A DNA stretch of 64,000 nt from Pseudobutyrivibrio sp. MD2005 (GTDB lineage Bacteria > Bacillota > Clostridia > Lachnospirales > Lachnospiraceae). The DNA lies in assembly GCF_000621865.1 (NCBI RefSeq), contig NZ_JHXE01000022.1, positions 1-64,000 on the forward strand, written 5' to 3'. The notes beneath the pieces are model-generated. The model saw only the letters and a program-made list of their open reading frames with translations, had not been told where the DNA came from and searched no databases. The translations under genes and the position numbers were made by a program. Of this stretch, positions 53,398-62,419 are shown in pieces. The first letter of the stretch is position 1; each line of letters starts with the position of its first letter.

Positions 53398-54261
53398 TTA
53401 GGCCTTTCCAACTGAACCAAAAAGTTCCATTTTCTCTTTTACTGTAGCCTTGATAGCCTCAGCACCTGGAGCAAGAAGCTTACGAGGATCAAATCCCTTA
53501 CCCTCAAGATCCTTACCTGCTTCAATGTACTTACGTGTAGCATCAGCAAATGAAAGCTGGCACTCTGTATTAACATTGATCTTAGATACGCCAAGCTCGA
53601 TAGCTTTCTTAATCATATCAGCTGGGATACCTGTACCACCGTGAAGAACGAGTGGCATAGCACCTGTCTTCTGCTGAATAGCATCAAGAACATCAAACTG
53701 AAGACCAGCCCAGTTCTCTGGGTACTTTCCGTGGATGTTACCAATACCAGCTGCAAGCATATCTACGCCAAGATCAGCGATGATCTTGCACTCTTCTGGA
53801 TCAGCGCACTCGCCCATACCAACAACGCCGTCTTCTTCACCACCGATAGAACCAACTTCGCACTCGATTGAAAGACCAAGCTGATGAGCTGCGTTAACAA
53901 GCTCAGAAGACTTTGCAAGGTTCTCCTCGAATGGATAGTGTGAACCGTCGAACATGATTGAAGTGAAGCCAGCCTTAATGCACTTATAGCATCCTTCGTA
54001 TGTACCGTGATCAAGGTGAAGTGCTACAGGAACTGTGATTCCGAGCTCCTCATCCATTGCCTTTACCATAGCAGCTACTGTGCCGAAACCTGTCATGTAC
54101 TTACCAGCGCCCTCAGATACACCAAGGATAACTGGTGAATTGAGCTCCTGAGCTGTAAGAAGAACAGCCTTTGTCCACTCAAGGTTGTTGATATTGAACT
54201 GACCAACAGCATAGTGACCTGCTTTTGCCTTATCAAGCATTTCTTTTGCAGAAACTAACAT
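53398..54261 (-). CDS. fba: Fructose-1,6-bisphosphate aldolase, class II
   Basis: The 287-residue zinc enzyme splits fructose 1,6-bisphosphate in glycolysis. It begins MLVSAKEMLDKAKAGHYAVG, carries the zinc motif LHLDHGTYE, GFTSIMFDGSHYPFEEN, the GSIGGEEDGV segment, HGGTGIP and INVNTECQLSF. Length is standard for the Bacillota type. GAGGAAT precedes the ATG. No operon partner is closer than 73 bp. Confidence 0.95.
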   Translation of the reverse strand: MLVSAKEMLDKAKAGHYAVGQFNINNLEWTKAVLLTAQELNSPVILGVSEGAGKYMTGFGTVAAMVKAMDEELGITVPVALHLDHGTYEGCYKCIKAGFTSIMFDGSHYPFEENLAKSSELVNAAHQLGLSIECEVGSIGGEEDGVVGMGECADPEECKIIADLGVDMLAAGIGNIHGKYPENWAGLQFDVLDAIQQKTGAMPLVLHGGTGIPADMIKKAIELGVSKINVNTECQLSFADATRKYIEAGKDLEGKGFDPRKLLAPGAEAIKATVKEKMELFGSVGKA

Positions 54262-54334
54262 AATGATTCCTCCATATAAATCGTTTTTGGGCTTCCAAAC
54301 CCATCTAAGGCAAATTTTAACATAACGTTAATGC

Positions 54335-55228
54335 CTATTCAATAGCTATTTCTAGTGCGCCGCGTTCATCTTCAATGTAAACTGCGCTATGCTTTCCACC
54401 AAATTCACCGTCAAGTGTCCATGGCACTTCCTCACTACAAGTAAGCTTGATAGCCTTAGTCTGGAAAGAATAAACCATAGAAGAATCGGGAATAAGACCT
54501 GTCATAAATCCAAGTATTTCGTTTAACTCAATTGGATTTCTTGGCATTTTAATAAGTGTAACCTCAAAAACACCGTCATTTAATCCAATATCACCTCGAA
54601 TAATACCTTGGAAACCACCTACTGATTTGGAATTGGTAATCATTCCATAGATAAACTCGTCGTATACCACATTACCTTCGTACTCAACCTGCATTCTAAA
54701 GGATGGAATATCCCTCAGCTGCTTTGCGCCTTCAATAATGTATGCTGCATGTCCTAGAACATTTTTTAAATCCTGCGATGTCGCATATGAAACTTCTGTA
54801 AAAAGACCAAATGCAGCCACATAAACAAATGAATCTGAATTGAAACGACCTATATCACAAGGAAATAGATGCTCAGATACACTAATACGAGCTGCATTTA
54901 ACATATTCTTATCTATACCAAGTGAATTACCAAAATCATTTGTAGAGCCTGCAGGCAAATACCCTATAGGCTTTCTATCTGATGGATCTAGCTGCATCAT
55001 ACCTGTGACAACTTCATCAAGTGTACCATCTCCACCAGAGCAAATGATTCTATCAAAATCCTTGGCCTGTTCAACTGTTTGTTTTGTAGCATCGCCACCA
55101 GCCTGTGTCACATGTACACTAACCTGATAGCCCGCCTTAATCATAATGTCTAGGATGTCAGCAAGATGTTCTTTTATTTGTCCTTTGCCTGAGCGTGGAT
55201 TTATTATAAATAATAATCTCTTTGACAT
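54335..55228 (-). CDS. Diacylglycerol/lipid kinase family protein (DgkB/YegS-like)
   Basis: The 297-residue protein has the DAGK catalytic motif: NPRSGKGQIKEHL near the N-terminus and CSGGDGTLDEVVTGM, then GYLPAGSTNDFGNSLG. The C-terminal half has the YegS-type beta domain (GMITNSKSVGGFQGII, LNDGVFEVTLIKMP, WTLDGEFGG). It probably phosphorylates diacylglycerol or a related lipid at the membrane. It lies 16 bp downstream of the HPr-like gene. Confidence 0.9.
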   Translation of the reverse strand: MSKRLLFIINPRSGKGQIKEHLADILDIMIKAGYQVSVHVTQAGGDATKQTVEQAKDFDRIICSGGDGTLDEVVTGMMQLDPSDRKPIGYLPAGSTNDFGNSLGIDKNMLNAARISVSEHLFPCDIGRFNSDSFVYVAAFGLFTEVSYATSQDLKNVLGHAAYIIEGAKQLRDIPSFRMQVEYEGNVVYDEFIYGMITNSKSVGGFQGIIRGDIGLNDGVFEVTLIKMPRNPIELNEILGFMTGLIPDSSMVYSFQTKAIKLTCSEEVPWTLDGEFGGKHSAVYIEDERGALEIAIE

Positions 55229-55244
55229 ATATCCCTCTAATATT

Positions 55245-55493
55245 TTATTTTGTAAGGAAATCTGAAAGTTCAGCTACTGCTTTTTCTTCATCATCTCCAA
55301 TAGCATCAATAGTAACCTTAGAACCTGATGACAATACCAAACTCATCATCCCCATAATGCTCTTTGCATTAACCTTCTTCTCGTCCATCTCAAAATAGAT
55401 TGAGCTTCCGAACTGGTTTGCGAGCTGTACTAGGTGTGCTATTGGTGTTGCCTCCATTGAATTTGACATCTGAATAGTAACTTCTTTTTGCAT
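55245..55493 (-). CDS. HPr-like protein without the catalytic histidine (Crh-like)
   Basis: The 82-residue protein aligns end to end with HPr: KKVNAKSIMGMMSLVLSSGS covers the regulatory serine (S45 here, Ser46 of HPr) and GDDEEKAVAELSDFL closes the fold. The active-site loop GLHARPA is replaced by SMEATPI, with Glu14 in place of His15 and Thr in place of Arg17. It therefore cannot take part in PTS phosphotransfer, but can be a substrate of HprK, encoded 4 kb upstream in the same direction. Position after whiA and rapZ matches Crh of Bacillus, which has Gln there. Confidence 0.9.
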   Translation of the reverse strand: MQKEVTIQMSNSMEATPIAHLVQLANQFGSSIYFEMDEKKVNAKSIMGMMSLVLSSGSKVTIDAIGDDEEKAVAELSDFLTK

Positions 55494-55530
55494 GACGTCC
55501 TCCTGAATAACTAAAAAACCTATTGCTGGC

Positions 55531-56376
55531 TTATCTTAATTCCTCTGCTATCTTTGCCAGCTTTTTCAATCTGTGATTAACACCAGATTTTCCTAAAGGC
55601 GGATCCAAGTATTGCCCCAAAGAACCAAGTGGCAAATCAGGATAATCCAACCTAACTTGTGCGATATCTTGCAGCTGAGCAGGAAGGTTATCTAACCCTA
55701 ACTTCTCATCTATGAGCTTGATGTCTTCAATCTGACGAACTGCTGTGTTGACAGTCTTGCTAATATTAGCTGTCTCGCAATTGACCTTACGATTGATAGT
55801 GCCTCTAACTTCTTTGACAACACGTATATTCTCAAGCTCCATGACAGAATGTGCTGCTTCCATAACCCTAAGGATTTCTACTATTTGTGCTCCCTCTTTA
55901 AGATATACTACATACTTGCCATTGCGAGTGACCATTTTAGCCCCTACATCAAAAGTATTCATAACTTTGGCAACCTGTGTACCCTGTTCTTTTGTAGCAC
56001 AAACGATTTCGAAGTGATATCCTTTGTTTGGGTCAGAAAGAGAACCTGCGGCTAAAAACACGCCTCTTATAAATGAACGTTTACAGCAAGTCTGCTGTAG
56101 AACTATATCATCTATCTGAGTATCTCCTTCGGACAGCTTTAACATCTGCCTGATATCCTTATAGTCCTCTACTGATAGTAAAGTGACACCTTTTCCTATA
56201 TTAAGTGTTTTATCTAATAAAGTAAAGACTTTTCTGCTTAATGCATCATCTGAAATGGTTTTGAATTCATCCAACCCCTGCATTAGAAAAATCCCTGCAA
56301 GCTCTGCAACCATGCAATGTCTGCTCTTAGGAATCAAAGAAAAAAGCTCTTCTTTTACATTTTTTGAAAATGACAA
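55531..56376 (-). CDS. whiA: DNA-binding protein WhiA
   Basis: The 281-residue protein has the WhiA layout: an N-terminal LAGLIDADG-like domain (HCMVAELAGIFLM, CCKRSFIRGVFLAAGS, GYHFEIVCATKEQG) and a C-terminal helix-turn-helix (DLPLGSLGQYLDPPLGKSGV and NHRLKKLAKIAEEL). WhiA influences cell division and chromosome segregation in Bacillus and sporulation in Streptomyces. It is directly adjacent (0 bp) to rapZ. It is somewhat shorter than the common 310-320 residues. Confidence 0.94.
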   Translation of the reverse strand: MSFSKNVKEELFSLIPKSRHCMVAELAGIFLMQGLDEFKTISDDALSRKVFTLLDKTLNIGKGVTLLSVEDYKDIRQMLKLSEGDTQIDDIVLQQTCCKRSFIRGVFLAAGSLSDPNKGYHFEIVCATKEQGTQVAKVMNTFDVGAKMVTRNGKYVVYLKEGAQIVEILRVMEAAHSVMELENIRVVKEVRGTINRKVNCETANISKTVNTAVRQIEDIKLIDEKLGLDNLPAQLQDIAQVRLDYPDLPLGSLGQYLDPPLGKSGVNHRLKKLAKIAEELR

Positions 56377-57249
56377 TTATTTCCCTCTCAAAGCATCCTT
56401 ACCTATATCACGATGCTCAATTTTAAGTCCATAAGACTCATCACCATTTAATGCTTCGAATATTTCATCTGCAAGACACACACTTCTGTGCTTGCCACCT
56501 GTACATCCCACAGCAATAACCAGCTGATTCTTTCCTTCTTTAATATAATTAGGAATCAGAAACTTTATAAGATCTACTGTCTTGCTTAAAAACTCCTGAG
56601 CCTCATCATATTTAAGAACGAAGTCCTTGATAGGCTGGTCGTTACCCGTGAATGGGCGTAACTCTGTATCATAGTATGGATTCGGCAAAAACCTGACATC
56701 AAATACCAAATCTGCATCCTCTGGAATCCCATACTTAAAACCGAAGGAAACAATGGTTACAAACAGACTTTTATAGTCTGCATCATCTACAAATATTTTT
56801 TCAAGCTCTTCTTTTAGCTCTCTTGTAAGCAAATGTGTTGTATCGATTACATAATCAGCTTCATCTCGAAGGAAGCCAATTGATTCTCTTTCTTGAACAA
56901 TTCCTGCAGCAATTCTCTCACGTCCAGACAATGGATGGTTTCTTCTTGTTTCTTTGTATCTTTTTATAAGAACATCATCCTCTGCATCAAGGAAAAGTAT
57001 GGAAAATTGCTTCGAATCATTGTCTAATTCTTGCAGAATATCCGGCAAAAGCTTCATAGCCCTGCCATTTCTCACATCAATACCAACTACAATTTTTTGG
57101 TCGAAGGTGCCGTTTTCAGCTAATTCCACTACACTCTTAAGTAATTGTATAGGCAAATTATCCATGCAGTAATAACCCATATCTTCCAGCATTTTAAATG
57201 CTGTACTTTTTCCTGCACCCGACATTCCTGTGAGAATTAATAGCTTCAA
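56377..57249 (-). CDS. rapZ: RapZ/YvcJ nucleotide-binding protein
   Basis: The 290-residue protein has Walker A GMSGAGKST (residues 8-16), DNLPIQLL, VVGIDVRNGRAM, RRNHPLSGRERI, and the C-terminal AVGCTGGKHRSVCLADEI. In Enterobacteria RapZ guides sRNA decay for GlmS control; in Bacillus YvcJ affects competence. Its overlap of 4 bp with murB and the adjacency to whiA mirror the yvcJ-yvcK-whiA block, although yvcK itself is absent here. Confidence 0.94.
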   Translation of the reverse strand: MKLLILTGMSGAGKSTAFKMLEDMGYYCMDNLPIQLLKSVVELAENGTFDQKIVVGIDVRNGRAMKLLPDILQELDNDSKQFSILFLDAEDDVLIKRYKETRRNHPLSGRERIAAGIVQERESIGFLRDEADYVIDTTHLLTRELKEELEKIFVDDADYKSLFVTIVSFGFKYGIPEDADLVFDVRFLPNPYYDTELRPFTGNDQPIKDFVLKYDEAQEFLSKTVDLIKFLIPNYIKEGKNQLVIAVGCTGGKHRSVCLADEIFEALNGDESYGLKIEHRDIGKDALRGK

Positions 57250-58172
57250 TTGATGTTCCTCCCGATTATTCTAACCTCTGGAGATAAATGTACTCCAAAT
57301 TTATCAAATACTTTTGCATCTACATCCTTCATAAGTTGTAATACGTCTGATGCTGTAGCATCTCCTTTATTTACAACAAAGCCACAATGCTTTTCTGAAA
57401 CCTGAGCACCGCCAACAGCGTATCCTCTCAGGCCAGCATCATCAATTAGCTTACCTGCAAAATATCCTTCCGGTCTTTTGAATGTAGAACCGGCACTAGG
57501 GAAATTTAGTGGCTGTTTATCAACACGTTTCTGTCTGTTTTCATCCATAATCTGCCTAATAGCAGCCTTATCTCCCTTTGATAGGTGTAGCTTAGCAGAT
57601 AATACCAATCCACCATTTTCCATCAAAGCTGAATGACGATATGATAAATCAAGCTCTGCAACCAGCACTTCCTTAATCTGATAATCAGGTGTAAGAATCT
57701 GTACAGACTCTATCACATCTTTGATTTCACCACCATAAGCGCCAGCATTCATATATACTGCACCGCCAATTGTGCCAGGAATTCCAGCTGCAAACTCAAG
57801 TCCTGTAAGGCTTGCCTCTGCTGCTGCATTTGCAACTTGTGAAAGCAGTGTTCCGGCAGAAGCAATTATATAATCATCTTCTACTGAAATCTGTGCTGAT
57901 TTCTTACCAATAGAAACAACAACACCTTCAATGCCATCATCAGATACAAGTAAGTTACTGCCATTACCAATAACTATGTATTTTTCATTCCTTTCACCAA
58001 GGAACTTTAAGATACCTGCAACATCCTCAGATACCGGGTCAACAAAAATATCTGCTGGACCACCTATCTTGAAGGTTGTGTGCTTTTTCATTGGTTCTTC
58101 TGTAAGAATTGTTGACTGAGGAAAGTGACTAGTCAAATCCTCTGCCAGTTTTTTGTAATTATCATTAAGCAT
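57246..58172 (-). CDS. murB: UDP-N-acetylenolpyruvoylglucosamine reductase
   Basis: The 308-residue flavoenzyme performs the second committed step of peptidoglycan precursor synthesis. FAD-binding segments IGNGSNLLVSDDGIEGVV and AGIPGTIGGAVYMNAGAYGG are clear, and the catalytic Ser sits in FPSAGSTFKRP, followed by GFVVNKGDATASDVL. The last features indicate the type II MurB. It overlaps both neighbours (8 bp with the aminopeptidase, 4 bp with rapZ). Confidence 0.96.
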   Translation of the reverse strand: MLNDNYKKLAEDLTSHFPQSTILTEEPMKKHTTFKIGGPADIFVDPVSEDVAGILKFLGERNEKYIVIGNGSNLLVSDDGIEGVVVSIGKKSAQISVEDDYIIASAGTLLSQVANAAAEASLTGLEFAAGIPGTIGGAVYMNAGAYGGEIKDVIESVQILTPDYQIKEVLVAELDLSYRHSALMENGGLVLSAKLHLSKGDKAAIRQIMDENRQKRVDKQPLNFPSAGSTFKRPEGYFAGKLIDDAGLRGYAVGGAQVSEKHCGFVVNKGDATASDVLQLMKDVDAKVFDKFGVHLSPEVRIIGRNIN

Positions 58173-59562
58173 ACTTTATAAACGCCTCATATCCTAATAG
58201 TGCTTCGTATAAATCCACCTTAGAGATAATCTCTGATGGAGCATGCATTGAAAGGACAGCAACGCCCGAATCAATAACCTGCATATTGTAGTTGCCCATG
58301 ATGTAAGCGATTGTTCCGCCGCCACCCTGATCTACTTTACCAAGCTCTGCAGTCTGCCAGAATACATTATCTGTATCCATAATATTTCTAACTTCACCAA
58401 CATATTCAGCGGAAGCGTCATTAGAGCCGCTCTTTCCTCTTGCTCCGGTGTACTTGTTGAATACAAGACCTCTGCCAAGATAAGCTGAATTATTCTTTTC
58501 AAATACAGATGCATAGTTTGGATCAAAACCAGCTGATACATCAGATGATAAAACTTTAGAATTTGTAAGAGCTCTACGAAGTTTTAATTCAGAATACTCT
58601 CCCATGCAATTGTAAAGTTCAGCTAAAGTGTTTTCGAAGAATCTAGACTGCATTCCTGTTGCACCTACAGATCCGATTTCTTCTTTATCTACAAGAAGTG
58701 CACACGCTGTTTTCTTTAACTTCTTTGTAGTATTTAAAAGGGCCATAAATGAAGGGTAAGCACATACTCTATCATCATGTCCATATCCGATAATCATAGA
58801 ACGGTCGAAGCCGAAGTCTCGAGCAGGACCAGCAGGAACAACTTCTATTTCTGCTGAAATAAAATCTTCTTCCTCTATTTCGTACTTTTCCTTGATGAGC
58901 TTAAGAACATTGTTCTTAACTGCGTCCTTTTCTTTTTTGTTTTCCTCATCAAATCCTGGGATGCTGCCAATAATGACATTGAGGTCTTCACCTTCTACAA
59001 CCTTAGCACCCTTTTTATCCATTTGATCTGCTGCAAGATGGATAAGCAAATCGGAAATACCAAATACTGGATCTGCTGGATCCTCTCCGACATTTACGTT
59101 AATAACTTCACCTGTCTTTTTAACGATTACACCATGAAGCGCAAGTGGTATTGTAACCCACTGATATTTTTTAATACCGCCATAGTAATGAGTATCAAGA
59201 AATGCTATATCTGAATCTTCGTAAAGAGGATTCTGCTTTAAATCCATTCTTGGGCTGTCAATATGTGCGCCTAAGATGTTAAGACCTGCATCTAAGCTCT
59301 CTGTTCCAATATTGAAAACAGCCATCATCTTTCCTTTGTTAACGGCATAAACCTTATCGCCAGCCTTAAGAGTCTTGCCCTCAGCGATAACATCATTAAG
59401 ATCTAAATAACCTGCTTCTTTTGCCTTTTCAACAAAAAATGCAACGCATTCTCTTTCTGTTTTACAAGCAGAAAGAAACTGTCTATACTCCTCACCAAAG
59501 GCCATAACCTTCTTTAAATCCTTTTCTGAAGTGTATTTACTCCATGCGTTCTTACGTTCCAT
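58165..59562 (-). CDS. M18-family aminopeptidase
   Basis: The 465-residue protein belongs to the M18 metallo-aminopeptidases: LGAHIDSPRMDLKQNPLYED contains the first metal ligands, YGHDDRVCAYPSFMAL the bridging Asp, DKEEIGSVGATGMQS the catalytic Glu pair, and AVLSMHAPSEIISKVDLYEA the last His. It removes N-terminal residues (often acidic) in the cytoplasm. It lies 19 bp downstream of hprK. Confidence 0.93.
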   Translation of the reverse strand: MERKNAWSKYTSEKDLKKVMAFGEEYRQFLSACKTERECVAFFVEKAKEAGYLDLNDVIAEGKTLKAGDKVYAVNKGKMMAVFNIGTESLDAGLNILGAHIDSPRMDLKQNPLYEDSDIAFLDTHYYGGIKKYQWVTIPLALHGVIVKKTGEVINVNVGEDPADPVFGISDLLIHLAADQMDKKGAKVVEGEDLNVIIGSIPGFDEENKKEKDAVKNNVLKLIKEKYEIEEEDFISAEIEVVPAGPARDFGFDRSMIIGYGHDDRVCAYPSFMALLNTTKKLKKTACALLVDKEEIGSVGATGMQSRFFENTLAELYNCMGEYSELKLRRALTNSKVLSSDVSAGFDPNYASVFEKNNSAYLGRGLVFNKYTGARGKSGSNDASAEYVGEVRNIMDTDNVFWQTAELGKVDQGGGGTIAYIMGNYNMQVIDSGVAVLSMHAPSEIISKVDLYEALLGYEAFIKYA

Positions 59563-59581
59563 AATACTAAAAATCTCCTGT

Positions 59582-60511
59582 CTAACTATTTATATTATCC
59601 TGAACTCGTCTATAAAGCTCCTCAGCAGCGTTATAGCCCATCTTCTTTTGACGATGGTTAACAGCAGCTGTCTCGCAAATGATAGCGAGGTTTCTACCTG
59701 GTCTGATTGGCAATGAATGACATGTAACATCTATTCCGAGGATGTTCATATACTCATCGGTCATACCAAGACGGTCATATTCTTTTTCTTTTGTCCAATC
59801 CTCAAGCTTAATAACTAAATCGATTCTCTGCTCGTCCTTAACAGCCTCAACACCGTAGAGAGATTTAACATCAATGATGCCGATACCTCTAAGCTCGATA
59901 AGATACTGTGTGATTGAAGGAGCGCGACCATATAGGCTCTCGCTGTTTGGACGACGAATTTCGACAACATCATCTGATACTAATCTGTGGCCTCTTCGGA
60001 TAAGCTCAAGAGCAGCCTCAGACTTACCTATTCCTGACTCACCTGTGATAAGCAAGCCTTCGCCGTATACGTCAACCAAAACACCATGAATAGTGGTGTA
60101 AGGTGCGAAATCCATATTCAAAGAAAAGATTAAAGCAGCCATAAATTCGGATGTGCTTCGATCTGTTCCAAGAATTGGTATCTTTGCTTTTGTAGCTTCA
60201 TCTATAAGAACCTGTGCTGGTTTTTCACCTCTACAAAAAATTACACAAGGAATCTCGTAAGAGAATAATTTTGAAAAGCTTTCTGCTTTTTCAGCATCAG
60301 TCTTTTTAGATAGATATGCTGATTCAACATTTCCTATTACTTGAATTCTACTAGGCTCAAAATGCTCATAGAAGCCATGTAGCTGTAATGCAGGTCTGTT
60401 GACATCTGCAACAGTAACATGAGCATCATCTAAATTGAGCTCAGTAGTATAATTAACCAGATTAAAACGCTCTTGAATTGTGGATACTGTAACAAAATTG
60501 TTATTGGCCAT
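59582..60511 (-). CDS. hprK: HPr kinase/phosphorylase
   Basis: HprK phosphorylates HPr (and Crh) at Ser46, controlling carbon catabolite repression. From the ATG at 60511 (MANNNFVTVS; the SD GGGGAGG lies five bases upstream and overlaps the in-frame GTG at 60517) it has 309 residues. The P-loop GESGIGKS is at 157-164, the catalytic His at 142 (IHGVLVDVYG), the LRGIGIIDVKSLYG signature in the middle, and SLPIRPGRNLAIICE near the end. The nearby Crh-like gene is a likely substrate. Confidence 0.96.
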   Translation of the reverse strand: MANNNFVTVSTIQERFNLVNYTTELNLDDAHVTVADVNRPALQLHGFYEHFEPSRIQVIGNVESAYLSKKTDAEKAESFSKLFSYEIPCVIFCRGEKPAQVLIDEATKAKIPILGTDRSTSEFMAALIFSLNMDFAPYTTIHGVLVDVYGEGLLITGESGIGKSEAALELIRRGHRLVSDDVVEIRRPNSESLYGRAPSITQYLIELRGIGIIDVKSLYGVEAVKDEQRIDLVIKLEDWTKEKEYDRLGMTDEYMNILGIDVTCHSLPIRPGRNLAIICETAAVNHRQKKMGYNAAEELYRRVQDNINS

Positions 60512-60542
60512 AGGCACCTCCCCATACTAATAAAGTCTCAGA

Positions 60543-62414
60543 TTATTGTAGCTCATTTTTAGAAGAATTAACAGGGTGAAAGTAATTATAAACATTCTCG
60601 GCAGCCTCCCTGCTCATGGACTCTGTGTCCATCAAATCTTCTATGGAAGCCTCTGCCATTTTTTCAGCAGAAACATATTTCTTCATTAACGCTTTTCTTC
60701 GCTTTGGACCTATACCATTTATGTCATCAAGGAAGCTGTGTACCTGTCCTTTGCTTCTAAGACTTCTATGGTATTCTATAGCAAAGCGGTGAGCCTCATC
60801 CTGAAGTCTTGTGATAAGCTGAAATCCCTCTGAATGAGTATCGATTGGAAGCTCCTGATCCTTATAGTACAAGCCTCTGGTTCTATGATGATCATCCTTG
60901 ACCATACCTGCGATTGGAATATGAAGCCCAAGCTCTGCTATAACTTGCTCAGCAATGTGAACCTGTCCCTTACCACCATCCATCATGATAATATCCGGGA
61001 ATTTAGTGAAGCTATCTTCAATTACTCCACCATTCTCTTCAAGCTCTTCTATGCCATGTGAAAAACGCCTTTTAAGCACCTCGTGCATAGATGCATAGTC
61101 ATTCGGTCCCTCTACTGTTTTAATTTTGAATTTACGGTAATCTGAGCGCTTAGGCTTGCCCTTTTCAAAGACAACCATAGATCCAACAGACTGAAAACCA
61201 GATATATTCGAAATATCATAGGCTTCCATTCTACTTGCTCCCGGAAGATTAAGAATATCAGCAATTTCCTTCATTGCTCCAATAGTTCTTCCTTCTTCTT
61301 TTTTGATTTTCTCTCTATCCTGATCTAAAACCATCTGGGCATTCTTTGCAGCCAACTCAACAAGCTTATGTTTGGCGCCAGCCTTAGGAGTTTTAAGATA
61401 TACTCTTGAACCCTTTTTGTTTGTAAGCCAGGTCTCTATCAAGTTAGCTTCAGATAAATCAAACTGAACAAACACTTCCCTTGGGATAAAAGGTGTGCCG
61501 GTATAATAGTCCTTGATAAAATACTCTATCAGTTCCTCATCAGTGTCGTCGACTCTCACGTTGATAAAGAAATGGTCTCGACCAATCATCTTTCCACCGC
61601 GAATAAAGAATATCTGAACCACAGCATCTTCACTGCCCTTTGCCATGGCAATAATATCTCTATCCTCTCCATCAAGCTGAGTCGCCTTTTGACGACCTGC
61701 GCACGCCTTTACAGATTCAATCAGGTCTCTATACAAAGCTGCTTTCTCAAAATCTAATTCTTCAGATGCCTTCTGCATCTTTTCTTTCAATTCTTTTATT
61801 GTGTCAAAGTAATCACCATTCAAAAAATCGATTACCCGCTCTACGTTTTTACGATATTCTTCCACAGGAACATTTCCCTGACATGGCCCCAGACATTGTC
61901 CAATATGATAGTTGAGGCATGGTCTGTTCTTCCCGAAATTCTCTGGCAGCTTTTGATTACAGGTACGTATTTTGTATAGCTTTCTAACTAAATCAATTGT
62001 GTCATGCACTGCTCCTGCAGATGTAAATGGGCCAAAGAATTTGCTTCCGTTTTTCTTCATTCGTCTGGAAAACAGAACCCTCGGATAGCTTTCAGTAAGT
62101 GTCACCTCTATATAAGGATAGGTCTTATCGTCACGAAGCATCGTATTATACTTTGGACGATATTCCTTTATTAAATTACATTCTAAAATAAGAGCCTCAA
62201 GTTCAGAATCGGTGACTATAAATTCAAAATAATCTATATTGGCCACCATCTGTTTTTTCTTGAGCCCCTCGTCATGGCTAGGCTGAAAGTATTGCCTTAC
62301 CCTATGTCTAAGAGACAATGCTTTGCCTACGTATATTATCTCATCATTTTTCCCATGCATGAGATAAACTCCCGGTTGATCCGGGAGTTTACTAAGATCT
62401 TCTTCAGTTACCAT
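60543..62414 (-). CDS. uvrC: Excinuclease ABC subunit C
   Basis: UvrC makes the dual incisions of nucleotide excision repair. The 623-residue protein has the GIY-YIG nuclease at the N-terminus ([20 protein letters not shown]), the Cys-containing [16 protein letters not shown] segment, the UvrB-binding UVR motif (about 205-235), the RNase H-like C-terminal nuclease ([31 protein letters not shown]) and a helix-hairpin-helix end ([18 protein letters not shown]). It is 5 bp downstream of ftsH. Confidence 0.96.
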   Translation of the reverse strand: MVTEEDLSKLPDQPGVYLMHGKNDEIIYVGKALSLRHRVRQYFQPSHDEGLKKKQMVANIDYFEFIVTDSELEALILECNLIKEYRPKYNTMLRDDKTYPYIEVTLTESYPRVLFSRRMKKNGSKFFGPFTSAGAVHDTIDLVRKLYKIRTCNQKLPENFGKNRPCLNYHIGQCLGPCQGNVPVEEYRKNVERVIDFLNGDYFDTIKELKEKMQKASEELDFEKAALYRDLIESVKACAGRQKATQLDGEDRDIIAMAKGSEDAVVQIFFIRGGKMIGRDHFFINVRVDDTDEELIEYFIKDYYTGTPFIPREVFVQFDLSEANLIETWLTNKKGSRVYLKTPKAGAKHKLVELAAKNAQMVLDQDREKIKKEEGRTIGAMKEIADILNLPGASRMEAYDISNISGFQSVGSMVVFEKGKPKRSDYRKFKIKTVEGPNDYASMHEVLKRRFSHGIEELEENGGVIEDSFTKFPDIIMMDGGKGQVHIAEQVIAELGLHIPIAGMVKDDHHRTRGLYYKDQELPIDTHSEGFQLITRLQDEAHRFAIEYHRSLRSKGQVHSFLDDINGIGPKRRKALMKKYVSAEKMAEASIEDLMDTESMSREAAENVYNYFHPVNSSKNELQ

Positions 62415-62419
62415 AAATT

